A stretch of DNA of 19,714 nt from Candidatus Kapaibacterium sp. (lineage in GTDB: Bacteria; Bacteroidota; Ignavibacteria; Kapaibacteriales; UBA961): positions 1 through 19,714 of the forward strand of contig JALRHN010000021.1 in assembly GCA_023259575.1 (NCBI GenBank). Reading direction: 5' to 3'. The notes below the pieces were generated by a model. It saw only the letters and a program-made list of their open reading frames with translations. It was not told the DNA's origin and did no database searches. Below are positions 15,646-19,714 of the stretch, in pieces. Positions within the stretch are counted from its first letter, which is position 1. Each line of letters opens with the position of its first letter. Position numbers and translations under genes: made by a program.

Positions 15646-15966
15646 GTGGATAATAATCCTTCGGACTTTTACTCGGCGGTTCTTGCCCAAATTATTTGTT
15701 TCCTTAATGCAGCATTGGGTTATATAATATCTGTTTATGCATTTGGGAAAAAATTTGAAAAGTTTATTTCGATTGTTTTGGGCAGCATGTTTTTGCGCAT
15801 CATGGCAGTTGGAATTTTTTCTTGGTGGGCATTAACACAATATGGAGTTTCTGCTTTAAGTTATTCGATTTCTTTGGCTTTTGGTGTATTTATTTATCTC
15901 TTTATTGAAATTTTTTACTTTCACTTTTTATCTGAAAAAATAAAAGTGAGAGATTCAAAAAAATAA
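15646..15966 (+). CDS. Small membrane protein of the atp operon (AtpI-like position)
   Basis: 106 residues with a GTG start at 15646, preceded by AAAGAG; only 12 bases separate it from atpZ. About three membrane helices: residues 8-30, 37-60 and 68-95, ending in a basic tail (KIKVRDSKK). A GTG start is chosen because no ATG lies near the N-terminus before the first helix. The position between atpZ and atpB matches the second small hydrophobic gene seen in atp operons of related bacteria, and the size fits ATP synthase subunit I-like proteins, but sequence motifs are weak. Its role in Fo assembly is inference from context. Confidence 0.7.
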   Translation: MDNNPSDFYSAVLAQIICFLNAALGYIISVYAFGKKFEKFISIVLGSMFLRIMAVGIFSWWALTQYGVSALSYSISLAFGVFIYLFIEIFYFHFLSEKIKVRDSKK

Positions 15967-15997
15967 AATATTGAATTTCAGTAATCAATGTAGCTTG

Positions 15998-16015
15998 ATT
16001 GTTAAGCTTAACAAT
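15998..16015. promoter_or_regulatory. Perfect 18-bp palindrome before atpB
   Basis: ATTGTTAAGCTTAACAAT is identical on both strands and ends 11 bases before the atpB ATG. As RNA it would form a seven-pair hairpin with an AGCT loop close to the ribosome binding region. Its ends match those of the purD palindrome (ATTGT-N8-ACAAT). It resembles a Rex half-site pair (TTGTTAA/TTAACAA) but with a two-base instead of four-base centre. Confidence 0.5.
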
Positions 16016-16026
16016 TTCCATATATT

Positions 16027-17043
16027 ATGAATCACGATTCAACAGCAGTTCATACTGCGACTGAACCTCACTCGCAACATAATGAGTCTCACAATGCCCA
16101 GGCAGCTGAAGGTTTTACCTTTAAGGCCCTCTTTGACGAAGAGTTAGGCGATCATAGCGGATTTCATCTCTTTTCTATCCACATTGCAGATTTGCCATAT
16201 ATACTGTATGATGCAGAAACTGGATTAAAAATATATCCAAATCAGGCATCACTTACTTCTGATGGTGTATATGAATTGCATCATGGCCATGCATTAAAAA
16301 AAGATGGATCTCACCCAACATTAGATGCTTCTCCTACAAATTTTGTTGCATTTCAATGGATATCTTTGATCGTAGTATTGGGATTATTCATGATAGGCAA
16401 TAGGCGTTATAAGAATGGCAATACAGCACCAAAGGGCATTCAAAATGCTTTAGAAATGCTTACTATGATGGTAAGAGACACGGTGGTGCGTCCAAATATT
16501 CCAAATGAACGATTAGTAAAAGCATTTTTACCTTATTTTCTCACAATATTCTTTTTCATCTATGCAATGAATCTTGTGGGATTATTACCAGGTGCCCATA
16601 CTGCTACGTCTGCAATTGGTACAACTGCTGCATTAGCAATTACGGCTTTTGTGGTAGTTAATTTATTGATTCCAATTAAAGCTATGGGTCCGGTAGAAGC
16701 ATTTAAATCATTTGCACATCACTTATTGGGTGGTGCACCATGGTGGCTAGCTCCTATTATGGTACCAATTGAAATTATTGGCTTATTTACAAAGCCATTT
16801 GCATTAAGTATACGTTTGTTTGCGAATATGACAAGTGGACATATAGTGTTATTAACATTGATGGGACTGATATTCTTTTTCCATTCATTTGTTGTAGCAC
16901 CTATTTCAGTTTTGTTTTCGATATTTATTTATAGCCTTGAATTATTGGTAACATTCTTACAAGCATATATTTTCACAATGCTAACAGCAGTATTTACTGG
17001 ATTAGTATTAGGAGATCATGTGCACGAAGAAGTTCACCACTAA
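16027..17043 (+). CDS. atpB: F1Fo ATP synthase subunit a
   Basis: Subunit a forms the proton half-channels against the c-ring. 338 residues, with a long His-rich polar N-terminus (~105 residues, including a LHHGHALKKDGSH stretch) before the first helix, as often seen in Bacteroidota and Chlorobi. Helices follow at about 106-125 and 165-190, then further membrane segments. The essential arginine is Arg263 in PFALSIRLFANMTSGH. The E. coli Glu219/His245 pair appears swapped: His272 and Glu305 (YSLELLVTFLQAYIF). A His-rich C-terminus (DHVHEEVHH) ends the protein. It lies 60 bases after the small membrane gene and 66 before atpE. Confidence 0.96.
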   Translation: MNHDSTAVHTATEPHSQHNESHNAQAAEGFTFKALFDEELGDHSGFHLFSIHIADLPYILYDAETGLKIYPNQASLTSDGVYELHHGHALKKDGSHPTLDASPTNFVAFQWISLIVVLGLFMIGNRRYKNGNTAPKGIQNALEMLTMMVRDTVVRPNIPNERLVKAFLPYFLTIFFFIYAMNLVGLLPGAHTATSAIGTTAALAITAFVVVNLLIPIKAMGPVEAFKSFAHHLLGGAPWWLAPIMVPIEIIGLFTKPFALSIRLFANMTSGHIVLLTLMGLIFFFHSFVVAPISVLFSIFIYSLELLVTFLQAYIFTMLTAVFTGLVLGDHVHEEVHH

Positions 17044-17096
17044 ACTTATTTAGTTTTAAAGAAAACCATTTCGGTTTCATTACCTCATAATTTTTC

Positions 17097-17100
17097 GGAG
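17097..17100 (+). promoter_or_regulatory. Strong ribosome binding site of atpE
   Basis: GGAG, nine bases before the ATG at 17110. Most genes here lack a clear Shine-Dalgarno sequence, so this one stands out. It fits the need for many c subunits per complex and supports the ATG at 17110 over the one at 17113. Confidence 0.6.
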
Positions 17101-17109
17101 AATAGAACA

Positions 17110-17340
17110 ATGATGGAATCAAAAGCACTTGCTTGGCTTGCAGCCGGTTTAGGAGTAGGTATCACAGTTTTTGGTGTAGGTACTGGTATTGGGCCACTTG
17201 TAGCAGCAGCATTAGAAGCTGGTGCACGCCAACCAGAAACAGCTAAAGATGCACGTACAACAATGATTATTGGTGCAGCTCTTATCGAAGGTGTTGCGCT
17301 ATTGGCTTGTCTTATCTGTATCATTCTTGCAAACAAATAA
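17110..17340 (+). CDS. atpE: F1Fo ATP synthase subunit c
   Basis: A 76-residue two-helix hairpin that forms the rotating ring in the membrane. Helix 1 carries the glycine-rich packing motif G22-V-G24-T-G26-I-G28; the polar loop is ARQPE (39-43); helix 2 carries the ion-binding Glu60 in AALIEGVALL. At the position of the sodium-binding Gln of Na+-type rings there is Ile27, and Glu60 is followed by Gly rather than Ser/Thr, so a proton-driven ring is expected. It has the clearest ribosome binding site in the window and is followed by a large intergenic hairpin, both consistent with high expression relative to its neighbours. Confidence 0.97.
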   Translation: MMESKALAWLAAGLGVGITVFGVGTGIGPLVAAALEAGARQPETAKDARTTMIIGAALIEGVALLACLICIILANK

Positions 17341-17355
17341 TATTACTTAGTAATA
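17341..17355. repeat. Small inverted repeat immediately after atpE
   Basis: TATTACT-T-AGTAATA: seven-base arms around one central base, beginning at the first base after the atpE stop. It is AT-only except for one pair per arm, so the hairpin would be weak; it may mark the 3' end of an atpE message together with the larger stem that follows. Confidence 0.35.
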
Positions 17356-17377
17356 GGCTTGTAAGATTTAATAATAT

Positions 17378-17426
17378 TATGCCATAAAGCAGTCCCTTTG
17401 AACTGTTGGGATTGCTTTGTGGTATG
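17378..17426 (+). other. 19-pair hairpin in the atpE-atpF intergenic region
   Basis: The arms 17378-17396 and 17408-17426 pair along all 19 positions with four G-U pairs, around an 11-base loop. The loop-side end is three G-C pairs (CCC/GGG). No T-run follows, so it is not a typical terminator. The 145-base gap it lies in is far longer than the other gaps in the operon. The presence of G-U pairs instead of mismatches suggests an RNA role such as stabilising the upstream atpE message or guiding cleavage. Confidence 0.7.
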
Positions 17427-17485
17427 TTCAGTATAGGTTCGGGCTAAACCGAGTCTATTCATAAAATTCAGAATGAAAGTGAATC

Positions 17486-17980
17486 ATGGATAATTTGCTG
17501 AATGTAAGCCCAGGTCTGATTATTTGGACCTTTATAAATTTTGGACTTTTCTTTATTCTTATTGGAAAGTTTGGTTTTAAACCAATGCTAGCTGCTTTAG
17601 ATGCCCGTGAGAAGAAAATTAGTGAATCAATACATCAAGCAGAACAAGCTAGCATAGAAGCACAAAAAACATTGAAAGATAGCCGTGAAAAGATTGCTAA
17701 TGCGCAATCAGAAGTAATGTCTATGCTTAAAGAAGGTAAATCACAGGCAGAAATGATTGTAAAATCAGCTGCAGAAGAAGCTGAACGTGTAAAGCAAGTG
17801 AAACTTGAAGAAGCAAAAAGAGAAATTTCGAGAGAAAAAGAGTTAGCTCTTCAATCTTTACGTAATGAAGTTGCATCTTTGGTTATCCAAGCTACTGATA
17901 AAGTGATAGGCAAAGTAGTATCTGCAGAGCAGCATAAAGGCTTAGTAGAATCTGCTATATCAGAACTTTCTAATAATTAA
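17486..17980 (+). CDS. atpF: F1Fo ATP synthase subunit b
   Basis: Subunit b is the peripheral stalk that links Fo to F1. 164 residues: one N-terminal membrane helix (about 8-28, SPGLIIWTFINFGLFFILIG), the KFGFKPMLAALDAREKKI segment typical of the family, then a long charged helix rich in Ala, Glu and Lys (about 45-135) suited to a right-handed dimeric coiled coil, and a C-terminal part that binds the delta subunit. It starts 145 bases after atpE, beyond the large hairpin, and ends 26 bases before atpH. A homodimer is expected, as only one b-type gene is visible. Confidence 0.95.
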   Translation: MDNLLNVSPGLIIWTFINFGLFFILIGKFGFKPMLAALDAREKKISESIHQAEQASIEAQKTLKDSREKIANAQSEVMSMLKEGKSQAEMIVKSAAEEAERVKQVKLEEAKREISREKELALQSLRNEVASLVIQATDKVIGKVVSAEQHKGLVESAISELSNN

Positions 17981-18006
17981 TTGGTTTTAGCAACTGCTAC
18001 GATATT

Positions 18007-18558
18007 ATGGCTACTTCAACCCGAATTGCACAACGTTATGCTACAGCAATAATGAGCATAGCAAATGATAATAATACTACAGAAAATATTCGCAAGGACT
18101 TCACTTTAATTGTTGATAGCTTGAATGCCTCCGATGAATTGAGAGCACTATTCAATAGTCCGGTAGTTAAATATCTTCATAAGATTTCTATATGTAAAGA
18201 AGTGTTTGAGGGTAAGGTTTCAACATTAATGATTCAATTCCTTGAAATGCTTGCAGAAAAAAGAAGAGAATCTGTATTTCCAGAAATTTCTGCGGCATTT
18301 ACAGAATTGTATAATCAACAGAATAATCTAGTACCTGTACAAGTAGTTTCTGCCATAGAATTATCAGCAGAATTATCGGCAAGCTTAATTGCAGCTATTG
18401 CAGAAAAAACAGGTAAAACAGTTTTACCTGAGTTTAGCGTAGATCCTGCAATTAAAGGTGGTTTAATTATAACTATTGCAGATACGATGATAGATTCCTC
18501 TGTAAGACATCAACTCAACAAATTAATGAAAGATTTGTCTGGAAAAATTATTATTTAA
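18007..18558 (+). CDS. atpH: F1Fo ATP synthase subunit delta (OSCP)
   Basis: The delta subunit caps F1 and joins it to the b stalk. 183 residues, normal size. The N-terminal helical bundle begins STRIAQRYATAIMSIA; the middle holds FNSPVVKYLHKISICKEVF and FLEMLAEKRRESVFPEI; the C-terminal part has the family signature PEFSVDPAIKGGLIITIADTMIDSSVRHQLNKL. In most operons atpA follows directly; here an outer-membrane protein gene begins 15 bases after the stop. Confidence 0.95.
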   Translation: MATSTRIAQRYATAIMSIANDNNTTENIRKDFTLIVDSLNASDELRALFNSPVVKYLHKISICKEVFEGKVSTLMIQFLEMLAEKRRESVFPEISAAFTELYNQQNNLVPVQVVSAIELSAELSASLIAAIAEKTGKTVLPEFSVDPAIKGGLIITIADTMIDSSVRHQLNKLMKDLSGKIII

Positions 18559-18573
18559 AAAATCACGATCCAT

Positions 18574-19431
18574 ATGAAAATATTTTCGAAATATGTAAAT
18601 ATTCTGGAATCAGGTGTTCTTTCATTTTTGATGATAGTATCGTTTAGTTGTTTTTCCACTTCTGAAATTTACTCTCAAATTAATTCAAAAAATAATGATT
18701 CATCCATAGCAGAAAATCAAAAAATTGAACAGCTAAAAAATAAACCAAGAAAAGGTTTGTTCTACATATCATTAGGATCTGGAAACCCACAAGGTGATTT
18801 CCAATCTAATATTGGTAGCGGAGGATTTGGTGTTATAATTGGAGGTGGTTATTCTTTTGAAAAAATATTTGGACCTACGATAGATGATATTAATTCATCA
18901 ATAGTTACAGGTGTTGATATTGGGTTTATTTCATTAACTAGTAATAAAAGACCAGCATTATATTCTTACAAATATGATAACTATCAGTATAGAAATTCAA
19001 CCGCACCAATAAACTTATTTGCAAGATATCAGATTGATATTTTGCATTGGATTTTTCCATATGCTGAATTATCAGCTGGTATTAACATTTATAGTGCAAC
19101 TTCAGATGGGGAATACAGTGAGTTAGTTACAAAAACTGATGGTCAAAAAGTCTGGGAAACTCGAACAGATGAAATATATTCCGATAGAACTGTATTTACC
19201 AATTATGGAGTTTCAACAGGAATTATGATAAAAATGGTAGAAAATATCACTTTACCAAATTCTGCAAGCAGTATCTTACTTGATTTAAAAGCAAGATATC
19301 TCTATGGAAATCCAACTGATTACAAAAAAGTGAAAGATGTAGATAAATATGGTACAACCATATATGAGCAATTTACCAATGCAGGTACAGATATGCTGTT
19401 TGTGCATATGGGTATAGCATTCAGATTTTAA
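18574..19431 (+). CDS. Predicted outer-membrane beta-barrel protein inside the atp operon
   Basis: 285 residues, same strand, 15 bases after atpH and 42 before atpA. A signal peptide with hydrophobic residues about 14-33 ends near IYSQ. A short linker rich in Asn/Ser/Lys is followed by glycine- and aromatic-rich alternating strands (GLFYISLGSGNPQGDF, GFGVIIGGGYSF, PINLFARYQIDILHWIFPYAELSAGINIY) and a classic terminal beta-signal (MLFVHMGIAFRF, final Phe). This is the pattern of a small outer-membrane barrel; I recognise no named family. It has no link to ATP synthase chemistry, so the position probably reflects insertion into the transcript or use of the strong atp promoter. Its function is unknown. 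Confidence 0.75.
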   Translation: MKIFSKYVNILESGVLSFLMIVSFSCFSTSEIYSQINSKNNDSSIAENQKIEQLKNKPRKGLFYISLGSGNPQGDFQSNIGSGGFGVIIGGGYSFEKIFGPTIDDINSSIVTGVDIGFISLTSNKRPALYSYKYDNYQYRNSTAPINLFARYQIDILHWIFPYAELSAGINIYSATSDGEYSELVTKTDGQKVWETRTDEIYSDRTVFTNYGVSTGIMIKMVENITLPNSASSILLDLKARYLYGNPTDYKKVKDVDKYGTTIYEQFTNAGTDMLFVHMGIAFRF

Positions 19432-19473
19432 TATAATATTAGTATAACTCTATATTTAACAGGTAATTAGACC

Positions 19474-19714
19474 ATGGCTGAAGTTCGACCCGAAGAAATT
19501 TCTGCTATTTTACGCCGACAACTTTCAGGCTTTGAAAACGAAGCTGATATTTATGAAGTCGGAACAGTATTGCAGGTAGGAGACGGTGTTGCCCGCGTTT
19601 ACGGCATATCCAAAGTTATGGCATCAGAACTCGTAGAGTTCCCCAATGGTGTTATGGGAATGGTGCTTAATCTAGAAGAAGATAATGTTGGTGTTATTCT
19701 CTTTGGGGATGACC
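19474..19714 (+). CDS. atpA: F1Fo ATP synthase subunit alpha, N-terminal part (3' end outside window)
   Basis: The alpha subunit is the non-catalytic nucleotide-binding partner of beta in the F1 head. Only 80 codons lie in the window: MAEVRPEEISAILRRQL, then the N-terminal crown strands (YEVGTVLQVGDGVARVYGI, MASELVEFPNGVMGMVLNLE, VGVILFGDD), all diagnostic. The Walker A site lies beyond the edge. The ATG at 19474 gives the usual N-terminus, with AGG about ten bases upstream. The codon use here is richer in G and C than in the preceding barrel gene, in line with a highly conserved gene. Confidence 0.96.
   Translation, partial: MAEVRPEEISAILRRQLSGFENEADIYEVGTVLQVGDGVARVYGISKVMASELVEFPNGVMGMVLNLEEDNVGVILFGDD

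Noticed and set aside
15998..16015. Rex (NADH-sensing repressor) binding site
   Set aside because: The arms TTGTTAA/TTAACAA fit, but Rex sites have four central bases and this has two, so I do not assign it to Rex.
17378..17426. Rho-independent terminator splitting the atp operon
   Set aside because: The stem is strong but no run of T follows it, and atpF, atpH and atpA continue in the same direction.

Overview
The window is AT-rich, tightly packed bacterial chromosome. Several features point to the Bacteroidota/Chlorobiota side of the tree (an early-branching group such as Kapabacteria or Ignavibacteria would fit; this placement is inference): three proteins with type IX secretion system (T9SS) C-terminal sorting sequences, a gingipain-family (C25) cysteine peptidase, several promoters of the TTTG...TAnnTTTG type, mostly weak Shine-Dalgarno sites, and an atp operon that starts with AtpZ plus a second small membrane protein. 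No CRISPR array, insertion sequence, phage gene or integrase is visible.

Layout. Bases 1-1475: the end of a T9SS cargo gene whose stop overlaps the start of a predicted outer-membrane barrel gene (ATGA). 1504-1539: a perfect 18-bp palindrome beside a promoter-like element, then purD (purine synthesis, 1572-2861). 2903-4730: an ECF sigma factor followed by a membrane protein with an anti-sigma-like N-terminus, one transmembrane helix and a beta-strand-rich barrel-like C-terminus. 4779-5885: a lipoprotein with immunoglobulin-like (ASH/choice-of-anchor type) repeats. 5948-6592: lipB (lipoate synthesis). 6637-6708: tRNA-Gly(GCC) with its own promoter, a small GNRA hairpin and a terminator. 6783-12593 (minus strand): a 1936-residue secreted C25 peptidase with CARDB-like, ILEI-like and FlgD-like C-terminal modules. 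12743-14266: a secreted cytochrome c / type II copper monooxygenase-fold protein whose T9SS sorting sequence is cut off by one in-frame TAA; a strong terminator follows the second stop. 14392-15234: panB (pantothenate/CoA). 15352-19714: the F1Fo ATP synthase operon atpZ - small membrane protein - atpB - atpE - atpF - atpH - outer-membrane barrel gene - atpA (cut by the window edge).

How the parts relate. The core genes purD, lipB, panB and atp are housekeeping genes. Between them sits a cell-envelope set: T9SS cargo, barrels, an envelope-facing sigma/anti-sigma pair and a lipoprotein. The most unusual points are: (1) the in-frame stop that separates a complete copper/haem enzyme from its own secretion signal; (2) the ILEI-like domain inside a gingipain-type peptidase; (3) an anti-sigma factor apparently fused to a barrel-like domain; (4) an outer-membrane barrel gene inserted inside the ATP synthase operon between atpH and atpA; (5) a 19-pair hairpin between atpE and atpF; and (6) two perfect 18-bp palindromes with the same outer half-sites, upstream of purD and of atpB.
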